From positions 62,001-126,000 of the forward strand of contig NZ_SWDV01000001.1 of NCBI RefSeq assembly GCF_005877905.1: a stretch of 64,000 nt of DNA. The letters are read 5' to 3'. The position numbers were made by a program, and so were the translations under genes. Below the pieces are notes generated by a model, which worked only from the letters and a program-made list of their open reading frames with translations, had not been told where the DNA came from and did not search any database. This DNA comes from Pseudomonas nicosulfuronedens. GTDB taxonomy: Bacteria; Pseudomonadota; Gammaproteobacteria; Pseudomonadales; Pseudomonadaceae. This document shows positions 50,072 to 59,433 of this stretch, piece after piece. Each line of letters opens with the position of its first letter. Position 1 is the stretch's first letter.

Positions 50072-51310
50072 TCAGGCCGCCTGCGGCAGGCGCTCGGCGC
50101 GCCGCAGGCCCAGCAGCCCGATCAGGCTGAGCAGCGAGTAGACCGCCAGCGCCCAGGGCGCCCACTGCGGCAGTTCGATCCCTCCCCACAGCGCCAGCGC
50201 CGCCACGGCCGGCACGTTCAGAAGAAGACGCAGCACCTCCAGGCGCAGCGCCCAGCTACGGTTCTCCAGCCAGCAACCGATGGCATAGAGCCCGAAAGCC
50301 ATCCAGCTCCAGCCGATCACCAGCGGCAGCACTTGCCAGTGCTCCCCGACACCCAGCAACCAGGTGCCAACCACCACGTAGGTGGCGAACTGCAGCCCGG
50401 CGTACCACTGGCGGCCGCGCCCCAGTGGCACGTCGAATTTGCGGAAGGTGGCCAGGTCCGGCTTGACCATGGGATAGCGCCGGGCAACATCCTCGGGGCG
50501 CCAGCCGGTGCGCATGAACCAGATGCGCAGCTTGTCCCAGGTACTGCTGGCGTGGCGCGCGTCATTCCACAGGTGCGCGTAGACCTGCAGGTTGGCCCAC
50601 AGCGGATTCCAGCTGGCCAGCGGCACGGTCACGCCGAACACCACCGGCTCCTCGTCCAGCTCCTCCTGGAAGGTGCCGAACAGACGGTCCCAAATAATGA
50701 ACACGCCGCCATAGTTGCGATCCATGTAGATAGGATTCTGCGCGTGGTGCACGCGGTGGTTGGACGGGGTGATGAAGATCCACTCGAACCAGCCCAGCTT
50801 GGGGATGTGACGGGTGTGCACCCAGAACTGGTAGAGCAGGTTCAGCGCGCCGACGGTGAGGAACACCAGCGGCGGCACCCCGGCGATCGCCATGGGCAGG
50901 TAGAAGATCCAGCCGAAGATGAAGCCGGTGCTGGTCTGCCGCAGTGCGGTGGAGAGGTTGTAGTCCTCGCTCTGGTGGTGCACCGAGTGCGCGGCCCAGA
51001 GCACGTTGCGTTCGTGGCCCAGGCGGTGGTTCCAGTAGTAGCAGAAGTCGTAGAAGACGAAGGCGAATACCCAGACCCAGAGGCTCTGCGTGGACATCTC
51101 GAAGAGCGCCAGGTGCTGCCAGGCGATGGCATAGGTGAGCACCGCCAGGCCTTTGGTCAGCAGGCCGCTGGTGGTGGAGAGCACACCGGCGCTAAGGCTG
51201 TTCAGCGCATCGCTCAGGCGGTAGGTACGCAGGCCGCGCCAGCGGTCGGCGAGCAGTTCGATCGCAATCAGCAGGAAAAAGAAGGGTACGGCGAAGAGGA
51301 TGTAGTTCAT
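50072..51310 (-). CDS. sterol desaturase/fatty-acid hydroxylase superfamily membrane enzyme
   Basis: 412 residues. The di-iron His clusters of the superfamily are visible in order: HRLGH, HSVHHQSEDYN and HRVHHAQN, within a multi-helix membrane protein. The arrangement with extra C-terminal helices resembles alkylglycerol monooxygenase-type members. It probably oxidises a lipid alkyl chain; the substrate is unknown. It has the conventional ATG (MNYILFAVPFFFLLIAIELL) and is convergent with the DedA gene. Confidence 0.9.
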   Translation of the reverse strand: MNYILFAVPFFFLLIAIELLADRWRGLRTYRLSDALNSLSAGVLSTTSGLLTKGLAVLTYAIAWQHLALFEMSTQSLWVWVFAFVFYDFCYYWNHRLGHERNVLWAAHSVHHQSEDYNLSTALRQTSTGFIFGWIFYLPMAIAGVPPLVFLTVGALNLLYQFWVHTRHIPKLGWFEWIFITPSNHRVHHAQNPIYMDRNYGGVFIIWDRLFGTFQEELDEEPVVFGVTVPLASWNPLWANLQVYAHLWNDARHASSTWDKLRIWFMRTGWRPEDVARRYPMVKPDLATFRKFDVPLGRGRQWYAGLQFATYVVVGTWLLGVGEHWQVLPLVIGWSWMAFGLYAIGCWLENRSWALRLEVLRLLLNVPAVAALALWGGIELPQWAPWALAVYSLLSLIGLLGLRRAERLPQAA

Positions 51311-51437
51311 GGCGCGACCGAATCGTTATGCTTATGAGGAAGGATCCTAGTCCCTTGCCCGCCGCCGGCCACGGCCGTCGGCGACAGCCCGGGCGGCATA
51401 TCGCGACAGCCCCGGCCCCCTCGTACAGGAGCAGTTC

Positions 51438-52088
51438 ATGAAGAAAGTTGCCGTTATCCTCTCCGGCTGTGGCGTCTACGACGGCGCGGAAATCCACGAA
51501 AGCGTGATCACCCTGTTGCGCCTGTCCCAGCGCGGTGCCCAGGTACAGTGCTTCGCGCCGAATATCGAGCAACACCATGTACTGAATCACCTGACCGGCG
51601 AGGAAATGGCGGAAAAGCGCAACGTGCTGGTGGAGTCCGCACGCATCGCCCGCGGCGAAGTGAAAGACGTGCGCGAAGCCAAGGTCGAGGACTTCGACGC
51701 CCTGATCGTGCCCGGCGGCTTCGGCGCGGCCAAGAACCTCAGTGACTTTGCCTTCAAGGGCGATCAGTGCGAGGTGCAGCCGGACGTACTGGCCCTGGCC
51801 AAGGCCTTCGCCGCGGCGAAGAAGCCGGTCGGCCTGATCTGCATCGCCCCGGCCATGGCCGCGCGCATCTATGGCGAAGGTGTGGAATGCACCATCGGCA
51901 CTGACGAAGGCACCGCCAAGGCGCTGACCAACATGGGCGCCAAGCACATCGATTGCGCCGTGGAAGACATCGTCGAGGACAAGGACCGCAAGCTGGTCAC
52001 CACTCCGGCCTACATGCTCGCACAGTCCATCGCCGAGGCCGCCAGCGGCATCAACAAGGCGGTCGACCGGGTGCTGGAGCTGGCCTGA
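51438..52088 (+). CDS. elbB: isoprenoid-biosynthesis glyoxalase ElbB
   Basis: 216 residues of the DJ-1/PfpI superfamily, ElbB branch: KKVAVILSGCGVYDGAEIHES, DALIVPGGFGAAKNLSDFA and the nucleophile elbow GLICIAPAMAA, in which the cysteine sits (partly quoted). ElbB proteins have weak glyoxalase activity and were linked genetically to isoprenoid synthesis. AGGAGCAG lies just before the ATG. It ends at an intrinsic terminator. Confidence 0.93.
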   Translation: MKKVAVILSGCGVYDGAEIHESVITLLRLSQRGAQVQCFAPNIEQHHVLNHLTGEEMAEKRNVLVESARIARGEVKDVREAKVEDFDALIVPGGFGAAKNLSDFAFKGDQCEVQPDVLALAKAFAAAKKPVGLICIAPAMAARIYGEGVECTIGTDEGTAKALTNMGAKHIDCAVEDIVEDKDRKLVTTPAYMLAQSIAEAASGINKAVDRVLELA

Positions 52089-52148
52089 AGCTCTTCAGTC
52101 GAGACATCCGCGAGCCGCTGCAACGCCGATGTAGCCCACCGGAATAAT

Positions 52149-52172
52149 AACGCCCGGCATTGCCGGGCGTTT
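52149..52172. terminator. bidirectional intrinsic terminator after elbB and yaiI
   Basis: AACGCCCGGC-ATT-GCCGGGCGTTTT; convergent genes on both sides. Confidence 0.88.
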
Positions 52173-52187
52173 TCGTTTCAGGCCGGA

Positions 52188-52658
52188 TCAGCCCTTGCGG
52201 CTCTCCGCCTCACGCAGCAGGCGCGTCAGCAACCGGTCCAGGCCGTTGGCGAAGGCCTGGCGGTCCTTGTCGCCGTAGGGCGCCTGCCCTCCACCCACCT
52301 GGCCCTGCTCGCGCAGGTCGGTGAACAGGTTGCGCACGGCCAGGCGCTCGCCCATGTTCTTCTCGTCGAACTCGCGGCCACGCGGGTCCAGCGCATCGAC
52401 GCCCTTCTTCACCAGTCGGTCGGCCAGCGGCACGTCGCTGCAGATCACCAGGTCACCGGGCTCGGCCTGCTCCACCAGGTAATCGTCGGCAGCGTCCATT
52501 CCGCTGGGCACCACGATCAGGCTGACACAGGCGAACGGCGGCTTGGCCACGGGCTGGCCAGCAACCATCACCACCTCTAGCTTGCGCTTCAAGGCGAACT
52601 TCGCCACCAGCTCCTTGGCCGCACGCGGGCAGGCGTCGGCGTCGATCCAGATACGCAT
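52188..52658 (-). CDS. YaiI/YqxD family protein (UPF0178/DUF188)
   Basis: 156 residues: MRIWIDADACPRAAKELVAKFA, DDYLVEQAEPGDLVICSDVPLADRLV and DPRGREFDEKNMGERLAVRNL (partly quoted), conserved in this family. Asp-rich motifs resemble PIN-like nucleases, but no activity is established. The ATG at 52658 gives family-typical length; a longer frame from 52703 does not match the family start. Confidence 0.92.
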   Translation of the reverse strand: MRIWIDADACPRAAKELVAKFALKRKLEVVMVAGQPVAKPPFACVSLIVVPSGMDAADDYLVEQAEPGDLVICSDVPLADRLVKKGVDALDPRGREFDEKNMGERLAVRNLFTDLREQGQVGGGQAPYGDKDRQAFANGLDRLLTRLLREAESRKG

Positions 52659-52732
52659 CGGGGGAAAACCTTCCTTCGAAAAGCACGACGGCCAGTATCG
52701 CACTGGCCGTCGTATGTCGCTTGGCTATCGCC

Positions 52733-54634
52733 TCAGGACGAGGCGATCTCGGCGGCCTTGCGGCGCTCGGAGAAGTAGCTGCGTCCGTAGAGCACAGCCA
52801 CCGCCACCAGCGCCACCGCCTGGGCCGACAACGAGTAGGCATCGGCCTTGATGCCGAGCCAGTCGAAGTCGAAGAACGGTACCGGGCGGGTGCCGATCAC
52901 GCCGGCTTCCTGCAGGGCGACCACGCCATGGCCAGCGAAGACCACCGACAGGGCACAGAGCAGCGCGGCGTTGACGGTGAAGAACAGCTTCAGCGGCAGT
53001 TTCGCCGAGCCACGCAGGATCACGAAGGCGATACCGATCAGGATCACCACCGCAGTGCCCGCACCGGCGATCACCGCGTTGTGACCGGCCGGGCCAGCCT
53101 GCAGCCAGAGGGTCTCGTAGAACAGGATGACCTCGAACAGCTCGCGGTAGACCGAGAAGAACGCCAGCACCGCGAAGCCGAAGCGACCACCGCCGCCCAC
53201 CAGGCTGCTGCGGATGTAGTCCTGCCAGGCGGCAGCATGGCGACGGTCGTGCATCCACACGCCGAGCCAGAGCACCATCACGCAGGCGAACAGCGAGGTG
53301 AAGCCTTCCATCAGCTCACGCTGGGCGCCGCCGATGTCGATGACGTAGGCCGCAACCGCCCAGGTGGCGAAACCGGCGACGAAGGCCAGGCCCCAGCCGA
53401 CATGGACGCCACGCACGGCCTTCTCCTGCCCGGTGTTGCGCAGGAAGGCGAGGATCGCGGCGAGCACCAGGATCGCTTCCACGCCTTCGCGCAGGAGGAT
53501 CAGCAGGGCCGAGACGAAGCTGATGGAGAAGCTCAGCGAGTCACCGCTCAGGGCTTTGGCGGCGTCCGCCAGCTTGGCCTTGGCCAGTTCCAGCTGCTGC
53601 GCCACTTCGGCTTCCGGCAGACCATCACGCAGTGCCTGACGGTAGGCCATCAGTTGCTTCTCGGTGGCCTTGCGCAGGTCGGCGTCGACGTTGTCCAGCG
53701 AGCTTTCCACCAGCTCGAAGCCTTCCAGGTAGGCCGCCACGGACAAGTCGTAGGCCTGGTCGTGGTCACCGGAACGGTACACGGCGAAGCTCTTGTCCAG
53801 CGTCGCGGAGGTGTAGTCGATCTGTTGCGCCGGGCCACGGTGCTCCAGCGGCGGATGAGCCCGCAGCGCACGGAAGCTCTCGGCTGCGGCTTCGCCGTCA
53901 TGTTCGGCGACATCCGCCGGAGTCTGGGTCGACAGGGTTGCCAGCGGGTAGGCGTGGGCCGGATCGGGCTTGGCCTGACCGGCGCTGAGGCTGGCCACAT
54001 AGGAAGCCAGGTCCCAGCGCTGGCGCTCGTCGAGCTGATCGGCGAAGGCCGGCATGTCGGTGCCGGCAACGCCCAGGCCGATGACGTTGCGCAGGTCATA
54101 CAGGCTCAGCTGGTCCAGACGCGCGCGGTCGGTCAGGTTGGCCGGCGGCGGCTCCAGGCCGATGCCCGCCGGGCCGTCTCCCTTGCCGGCATCGCCATGG
54201 CAGATCGAGCACTGCTGGGCGTAGACCTCGGCGCCACGGGCCGGATCCGGGGTAATCGCGGGGGTCTGCACCACCTGGTAGATATCGGCGACGCGCGCCT
54301 CCAGGTGACGGGCCTGCTGGGCCACTTGCTTGCCCGGCTGACGCTGCTCGATGGCCTGCTTGAGGCCGGCAGCGTCCTTCTCCAGGTCAGCTCGTTCGGG
54401 GCGTGCCGGCAGGGTCAGGATCAGCGAATGGAGATTGCCGACGAATTCCAGCTGCTCCTTGTACTCGCTGTCGTTGATCACCTTGCCGTCGGCGACGGTG
54501 GCGGGATAGTCAGCGGCGAGATAACTGAGCAGGTGCAGGGCTTGAGCAGGGTCGACAGCCGTGTCGGCGTGAGCTCCAAGGCTGAAAAGGCCGACCAGCG
54601 GCAACAGCCAGACGAATAGTTTGGAGGGGCGCAT
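52733..54634 (-). CDS. FTR1-family iron permease with fused N-terminal cytochrome c domain
   Basis: 633 residues. A signal peptide is followed by a periplasmic helical region, a cytochrome c domain with CSICH at 142-146 and a likely Met ligand in GTDMPAF, a second periplasmic helical region, and a seven-helix FTR1 permease from ~370. The two REXXE iron-binding motifs, REGVE (382-386) and RELFE (497-501), are present. Iron may be oxidised or kept in a defined redox state by the heme domain before transport; this is inference. An AATGAGAATGA sequence just upstream of the start resembles a Fur box, which would fit iron control. Confidence 0.93.
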   Translation of the reverse strand: MRPSKLFVWLLPLVGLFSLGAHADTAVDPAQALHLLSYLAADYPATVADGKVINDSEYKEQLEFVGNLHSLILTLPARPERADLEKDAAGLKQAIEQRQPGKQVAQQARHLEARVADIYQVVQTPAITPDPARGAEVYAQQCSICHGDAGKGDGPAGIGLEPPPANLTDRARLDQLSLYDLRNVIGLGVAGTDMPAFADQLDERQRWDLASYVASLSAGQAKPDPAHAYPLATLSTQTPADVAEHDGEAAAESFRALRAHPPLEHRGPAQQIDYTSATLDKSFAVYRSGDHDQAYDLSVAAYLEGFELVESSLDNVDADLRKATEKQLMAYRQALRDGLPEAEVAQQLELAKAKLADAAKALSGDSLSFSISFVSALLILLREGVEAILVLAAILAFLRNTGQEKAVRGVHVGWGLAFVAGFATWAVAAYVIDIGGAQRELMEGFTSLFACVMVLWLGVWMHDRRHAAAWQDYIRSSLVGGGGRFGFAVLAFFSVYRELFEVILFYETLWLQAGPAGHNAVIAGAGTAVVILIGIAFVILRGSAKLPLKLFFTVNAALLCALSVVFAGHGVVALQEAGVIGTRPVPFFDFDWLGIKADAYSLSAQAVALVAVAVLYGRSYFSERRKAAEIASS

Positions 54635-54640
54635 ACGGAA

Positions 54641-54660
54641 AGTTAAATGAGAATGAAAGA
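54641..54660 (-). promoter_or_regulatory. Fur-box-like sequence before the FTR1 gene
   Basis: AATGAGAATGA (54646-54656) contains AATGAGAAT, a frequent core of Fur sites, 12 bp upstream of the start codon. Only one half is well matched; the assignment is tentative. Confidence 0.4.
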
Positions 54661-54773
54661 GGTTAAATTGTCACCTCAGGTTTCCGTCTATGCAAGGAGA
54701 ACGTCCCGCGCAATTGCGCCCGGAGTGACCGCAAGGCCACCCCGACCCTCCGACAAAAAGCCCGCAAACGCCC

Positions 54774-55403
54774 TCAGACCGGGGCGCGGCGGACCGTGGC
54801 GAGCAGCGCGGCGGCGCCCACGAACAAGGTGGCGAAGGTTCGATTCATGATCCGTTGCTGGCGCTGCGAGCGCAGCGCGCGCAGCACACGTGCGGCCAGA
54901 CCGGTGTAGCCGGCCATGACGATCAGGTCCACGGTAATCATGGTGGCGCCCATGATCACGTACTGGATCGCCATGGGCTGGTGCGGGTCGACGAACTGCG
55001 GCAGCACCGCGAGCATGAAGATGACCGCCTTGGGGTTGCTGGCATTGACCAGGAAGCCGCGCAGCACCAGGGTCAGCGGCCGGCCGATGGGACGCTCGCC
55101 GCTGGCTGCCATGACCTGCGGAGCAGCAGTCCACTGGCGGTACGCGAGATAGACCAGGTAGACCACGCCGAACCATTTGATCGCGCTGAACGCCACGGCG
55201 GACGTCGACAGCAGTGCGCCGACGCCGGCGGCGACGATGGCGATCTGCAGCGCCAGGCCGATCTGCAGGCCCAGGGCATTCCAGTAGCCGCGCCAGAAGC
55301 CGTATTGCAGCCCGCAGGACATCGAGGCGATGGCCCCGGCGCCGGGCGACAGGCTGATCACCCAGCAGGCGATGAAGAAGGCGAACCAGGTACTGGCGAG
55401 CAT
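54774..55403 (-). CDS. LysE/RhtB-family amino-acid exporter
   Basis: 209 residues with about six helices. WVISLSPGAGAIASMSCGLQYGF and GFLVNASNPKAVIFMLAVLPQF are the RhtB family signatures (partly quoted). ATG 55403 is preceded by a GAGG ribosome-binding site; an ATG twelve bases upstream lacks one. It probably exports an amino acid or derivative. Monocistronic. Confidence 0.9.
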   Translation of the reverse strand: MLASTWFAFFIACWVISLSPGAGAIASMSCGLQYGFWRGYWNALGLQIGLALQIAIVAAGVGALLSTSAVAFSAIKWFGVVYLVYLAYRQWTAAPQVMAASGERPIGRPLTLVLRGFLVNASNPKAVIFMLAVLPQFVDPHQPMAIQYVIMGATMITVDLIVMAGYTGLAARVLRALRSQRQQRIMNRTFATLFVGAAALLATVRRAPV

Positions 55404-55510
55404 GGCGGACCTCATGGCGCCCAGGCAGGCGCAATAAATTGTTACGGAGGCTCAGTGTGCCTCAGTCAGGCTGCGCCGCCCAGCATTGCCGACGAAGGTC
55501 GGGGGAGCCC

Positions 55511-55593
55511 TGTAGGAGCGAGCTTGCTCGCGAACCGCCATAACTCCGGAGTCGCCGGGAAACTCTGTTCGCGAGCAAGCTCGCTCCCACGAA
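55511..55593. repeat. REP inverted pair
   Basis: A direct copy (55511-55534) and an inverted copy (55568-55593), core GAGCGAGCTTGCTCGC, between the RhtB and TerC genes. Confidence 0.9.
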
Positions 55594-55600
55594 AAACAAA

Positions 55601-55623
55601 AAGCCCGGCACTGGGCCGGGCTT
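55601..55623 (-). terminator. intrinsic terminator after terC-like gene
   Basis: GCCCGGC-ACTGG-GCCGGGC flanked by AAA and TTT, 20 bp past the TerC stop on the minus strand. Confidence 0.75.
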
Positions 55624-55643
55624 TCTATATCACGACAGAGCGA

Positions 55644-56402
55644 TCAGCTCGGAATGTCCTTGCGCAGCTTCACCGGCTCCTCGCCGCGCTTGCGTGCCAG
55701 GGCGCCGCGCAGGCGGATGTTGATTGCCTCCACCGCCAGCGAGAAGGCCATGGCGAAGTACACGTAGCCCTTGGGCACGTGGATCTCGAAAGCCTCGGCG
55801 ATCAGCACGGTGCCGACCACGATGAGGAAGGACAGCGCCAGCATCTTCAGCGACGGGTGCTTCTCGATGAAGGCACTGATGGTGCCGGCCGAGAGCATCA
55901 TCACGCCGACCGAGATGACGATGGCCGCGACCATCACCGGCACATGCTGCACCAGCCCCACGGCGGTGATTACCGAGTCCAGGGAGAAGACGATGTCGAT
56001 GATCGCGATCTGGATGATGATGCCCATGAAGCCACGGGACTTGCCGCCGCTCTGCTCGCCTTCCTCGGCGCCTTCCAGGCTGTGGAAGATTTCCATGGTG
56101 CTCTTGAACAGCAGGAACAGGCCGCCGAAGAACAGGATCAGGTCGCGTCCGGAGATGCCGTGGTCGAACACGGTGAACAGGTCGGCGGTCAGGCGCATCA
56201 CCCAGGTGATCGACAGCAGCAGAAGGATCCGCGTGCCCATGGCCAGGGCCAGGCCGAAGAAGCGCGCCTTGGGTTGCTGGGCAGGTGGCAGGCGACCGAC
56301 CAGGATCGAGATGAAGATGATGTTGTCGATGCCCAGTACGATTTCCAGGGCAGTCAGGGTCAGAAAGGCAACCCAGATCTCAGGGCTAGTAAGCCATTCC
56401 AT
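55644..56402 (-). CDS. TerC-family integral membrane protein
   Basis: 252 residues with about seven helices; ALEIVLGIDNIIFISIL at the first helix and IIDIVFSLDSVITAVG later are the TerC signatures with their acidic membrane residues. TerC proteins are implicated in metal (manganese) efflux at protein-export sites. It lies 27 bp after the mscS-like gene in one minus-strand group. Confidence 0.92.
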   Translation of the reverse strand: MEWLTSPEIWVAFLTLTALEIVLGIDNIIFISILVGRLPPAQQPKARFFGLALAMGTRILLLLSITWVMRLTADLFTVFDHGISGRDLILFFGGLFLLFKSTMEIFHSLEGAEEGEQSGGKSRGFMGIIIQIAIIDIVFSLDSVITAVGLVQHVPVMVAAIVISVGVMMLSAGTISAFIEKHPSLKMLALSFLIVVGTVLIAEAFEIHVPKGYVYFAMAFSLAVEAINIRLRGALARKRGEEPVKLRKDIPS

Positions 56403-56429
56403 AGTGGGGGAGTCCGTCAGGGCTAGGGG

Positions 56430-56996
56430 TCAGGGAGTGGTGGTGGGGAAGTTCGGCCCGCGCCAACGGCGAATGGCCTTCTGGAAGAACAGGTTGTTCG
56501 GTACCTGCAGCAATGCGCCCGGCGCGCCGTCCTCGCCCGATTCCTCCAGGGTGGTGTACAGCAGGTTGATCGCCACGACCCGGCCTTTCACACCGGGCTT
56601 GTCCGCAGACTCGATGACTTCCACGCGGTCGCCCAGGCGGAACGGGCCCATGGTGAAGATCATCAGCGCGCAGAACAGGTTGGACAGCACGCTCCAGATC
56701 GCGAAGAAGGCCACGGCGGCCACGGCGGCGAAGCCGGTCAGCGCAGCCCACAGCACATCGGCGGAGACACCCAGGCGCTCCAGCACCAGCATCACTGCCG
56801 AGCCCATGATCAACCAGCGCAGGCCACCTCGCAGCGGCAGCAACAGCTCCGGCGGCATCGGGTAGCGCTCGCCAAGGCGGCTGACAGCGCGCGTCACCAC
56901 GCGCTGCACCAGCCACGCGAGCAGCAGGACGAGAATGATCTGCCCGCCACGCAGCAGCGGTTCACTCCACGCCACCAGCAGATTCACGTCGTCCAT
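56430..56996 (-). CDS. small MscS-family mechanosensitive channel-like protein
   Basis: 188 residues. Three N-terminal helices are followed by AAVAFFAIWSVLSNLFCALMIF, which is the MscS pore-helix region, and a short beta domain (PFRLGDRVEVIESADKPGVKGRVVAINLL, VPNNLFFQKAI) ending early (motifs partly quoted). It lacks the large C-terminal alpha/beta domain of MscS, so it is a short-form member. The ATG at 56996 overlaps the ABC-F stop by one base. Confidence 0.88.
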   Translation of the reverse strand: MDDVNLLVAWSEPLLRGGQIILVLLLAWLVQRVVTRAVSRLGERYPMPPELLLPLRGGLRWLIMGSAVMLVLERLGVSADVLWAALTGFAAVAAVAFFAIWSVLSNLFCALMIFTMGPFRLGDRVEVIESADKPGVKGRVVAINLLYTTLEESGEDGAPGALLQVPNNLFFQKAIRRWRGPNFPTTTP

Positions 56997-58918
56997 CACT
57001 CGCTGGCCTCGAGCTGGCGCTGCAGCTCTTCGAGGGTTTCCAGTGCCATCAACCAGGACTCTTCCAGCTCGCTTTCACGCCCTTTCAGGGTCGCCTGGCG
57101 GGCCAGCAGGTCACGCAGCTCGTCCTTTCGCGAGGCCTCGTATAGCGCGCTGTCGCCCAGGCGCTGCTCCAGCTCGGCGAGCTGTTCGTGAACTTTGCCC
57201 AGTTCCTTCTCCAGCTTGTCCGCCTCGCGCTTGTGCGGGGCGAGCTGCTGGCGCAAGGCGGCGGCGGCCTGGCGCTGGGCGCGCTTGTCGGTCTTGTCGC
57301 CAGCGGGAACGGCGGGCGAAGACGGCGTCTGGCGCGCGCGGAAATCCACCAGCCAGCGGGCGTAGTCGTCGAGGTCGCCTTCGAACTCCTGGATGCGCCC
57401 GTCGGCGACCAGCAGGAACTCATCGGTGGTGCTCTTGAGCAGGTGACGGTCGTGCGACACCACCACCACGGCGCCGGAGAACTCCTGCAGCGCCAGGGTC
57501 AGCGCCAGGCGCATTTCCAGGTCGAGGTGGTTGGTCGGTTCGTCGAGCAGCAGCAGGTTGGGCTTCTGCCAGGCGATCAGCGCCAGGGCCAGGCGTGCCT
57601 TCTCGCCACCGGAGAAATTCAGCACCGGTTCGTCACAGCGCTCGCCACGGAAGTCGAAGCCGCCGAGGAAGTCGCGCAGGGTCTGCTCGCGCTCGGCCGG
57701 AGCGATACGCGCCAGGTGCAGCAACGGGCTGGCCTTGGGGTCCAGCGAGTCGAGCTGATGCTGGGCGAAGTAGCCGATGGCGAGGTTCTCGCCACGGGCA
57801 AGCTCGCCGGACAGTAGCGACAGGTCGCCGGAGAGGGTCTTGATCAGTGTCGACTTGCCTGCGCCGTTGGGGCCGAGCAGGCCGATGCGCGCACCGGGCA
57901 CCAGCTGCAACTTGACCTTCTCCAGCACGGTCTTGTCGCCACTCTTGTCGACGTAGCCCAGACGGGCCTCGGACAGGTTGAGCAGCGGGCTGGAAATCTT
58001 GTCAGACTCGCGGAAGACGAAGTCGAACGGCGAGTCGACGTGGGCCGGCGCCAGTTCTTCCAGGCGTTCCAGCGCCTTGATCCGGCTCTGCGCCTGGCGG
58101 GCCTTGGTAGCCTGGGCGCGGAAGCGGGCGATGTACTTTTCCATGTGGGCGCGTTGCGCCTGCTGCTTCTCGTACGCCTGTTGCTGCTGGGCCAGGCGTT
58201 CGGCGCGGGTACGCTCGAAGGCCGAGTAGCCGCCGCGGTACAGCGTCAGCTTGCGCTGTTCGAGGTGCGCGATGTTGTCCACTACCGCGTCGAGGAAATC
58301 GCGGTCGTGGGAAATCAGCAGCAGCGTGCCCGGGTAACCCTTGAGCCACTCTTCCAGCCAGAGGATGGCATCAAGGTCCAAGTGGTTGGTCGGTTCGTCG
58401 AGCAGCAGCAGTTCGGACGGGCACATCAGCGCCTGCGCCAGGTTCAGGCGCATCCGCCAGCCACCGGAGAAGTCGCCGACGCGGCGGTCCATCTGCTCGG
58501 GTGTGAAGCCCAGTCCGGCCAGCAGCTTGCGCGCGCGAGCATCGGCGGTGTATCCGTCGGCGCTGTCCAGCTCGCTGTGCAGGCGCGCCAGGGCGGTGCC
58601 GTCATGGGCGTCTTCCGCCGCAGCGAGGTCCGCCTGGATCCTGCGCAGGTGCACGTCGCCGTCGAGCACGTAGTCGACGGCGAGGCGGTCGAGAGTATCG
58701 ACCTCCTGGCGCATGTGCGCGATGCGCCAGTCTGCGGGCAGGTAGCAGTCACCGGCATCCTGGCCGAGTTGGCCGCGCAGCAGGGCGAACAGGCTCGACT
58801 TGCCGGCGCCGTTGGCGCCGATCAGGCCGACTTTCTGTCCGGCGTGCAGGGTGAGTTCGGCACCTTCCAGCAAGCGCTGGGGGCCACGCTGTAGCGTAAG
58901 ATTTTGTAGTCGAATCAT
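56996..58918 (-). CDS. ABC-F family ATPase (YheS-like)
   Basis: 640 residues with two ATPase domains and no membrane helix. First: Walker A GANGAGKSSLFALL and signature FSGGWRMRLNLAQAL, with Walker B LLLLDEPTNHLDLDAILWLE. Second: Walker A GPNGAGKSTLIKTL, signature FSGGEKARLALALI and LLLLDEPTNHLDLEMR. The linker between them is long and basic (TRAERLAQQQQAYEKQQAQR, in part), and a C-terminal coiled coil rich in Lys/Glu ends the protein. ABC-F proteins act on the ribosome at the E site. It is the first gene of the group with mscS-like and terC-like. Confidence 0.93.
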   Translation of the reverse strand: MIRLQNLTLQRGPQRLLEGAELTLHAGQKVGLIGANGAGKSSLFALLRGQLGQDAGDCYLPADWRIAHMRQEVDTLDRLAVDYVLDGDVHLRRIQADLAAAEDAHDGTALARLHSELDSADGYTADARARKLLAGLGFTPEQMDRRVGDFSGGWRMRLNLAQALMCPSELLLLDEPTNHLDLDAILWLEEWLKGYPGTLLLISHDRDFLDAVVDNIAHLEQRKLTLYRGGYSAFERTRAERLAQQQQAYEKQQAQRAHMEKYIARFRAQATKARQAQSRIKALERLEELAPAHVDSPFDFVFRESDKISSPLLNLSEARLGYVDKSGDKTVLEKVKLQLVPGARIGLLGPNGAGKSTLIKTLSGDLSLLSGELARGENLAIGYFAQHQLDSLDPKASPLLHLARIAPAEREQTLRDFLGGFDFRGERCDEPVLNFSGGEKARLALALIAWQKPNLLLLDEPTNHLDLEMRLALTLALQEFSGAVVVVSHDRHLLKSTTDEFLLVADGRIQEFEGDLDDYARWLVDFRARQTPSSPAVPAGDKTDKRAQRQAAAALRQQLAPHKREADKLEKELGKVHEQLAELEQRLGDSALYEASRKDELRDLLARQATLKGRESELEESWLMALETLEELQRQLEASE

Positions 58919-58965
58919 GGCGGCGGAGTTTATCAGCTTCGCCTGGCAATCGCTGTGGGTGCTCT

Positions 58966-59430
58966 ATGTCTGATGATGTCTGGTCGTATGCACTGAAACT
59001 CTACGCCCGGCCTGGGGTTGAGCCGGCTTGCCTGGCCCTGCAGGAAGGCGGTGCGGATATCTGCCTGTTGCTCGCTGCGGCCTGGCTGGGCAGCACGGGG
59101 GTGGCCTTCGCGGCGTCGCGAATGAGCGAGCTGGAAAGCACGGCGCGGGGATGGCGCGAAGAGGTGGTCGTGCCGTTGCGTTCGCTGCGTCAGCGCTGGC
59201 GAGAATCGGCGAAGCAGGATGCGGAGCTGGCGTCACTGCGCGAACGGATCAAGCAGCTCGAACTGGAAGCGGAAAAGGTGTTGCTGGGGAGGCTGGAGAC
59301 GGTGGCGAAGGATTGGCCACGGGGTGAAGCGAAGGATCTGGCGCGCTGGCTGGAGGCCGTGTCTGCTGAGGCAGGCGGCTTGCGCCGCGATGCGCGGGAA
59401 ACCCTGCGCACCGCGGCGAGCCTCTCCTGA
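58966..59430 (+). CDS. TIGR02444-family protein of unknown function
   Basis: 154 residues, helical, with YALKLYARPGVEPACLALQEG and ADICLLLAAAWLG near the N-terminus (partly quoted), the pattern of the TIGR02444 family next to ABC-F genes in pseudomonads. No enzymatic motif is seen. Its stop lies three bases from the end of algP on the opposite strand. Confidence 0.8.
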   Translation: MSDDVWSYALKLYARPGVEPACLALQEGGADICLLLAAAWLGSTGVAFAASRMSELESTARGWREEVVVPLRSLRQRWRESAKQDAELASLRERIKQLELEAEKVLLGRLETVAKDWPRGEAKDLARWLEAVSAEAGGLRRDARETLRTAASLS

Positions 59431-59433
59431 GCC

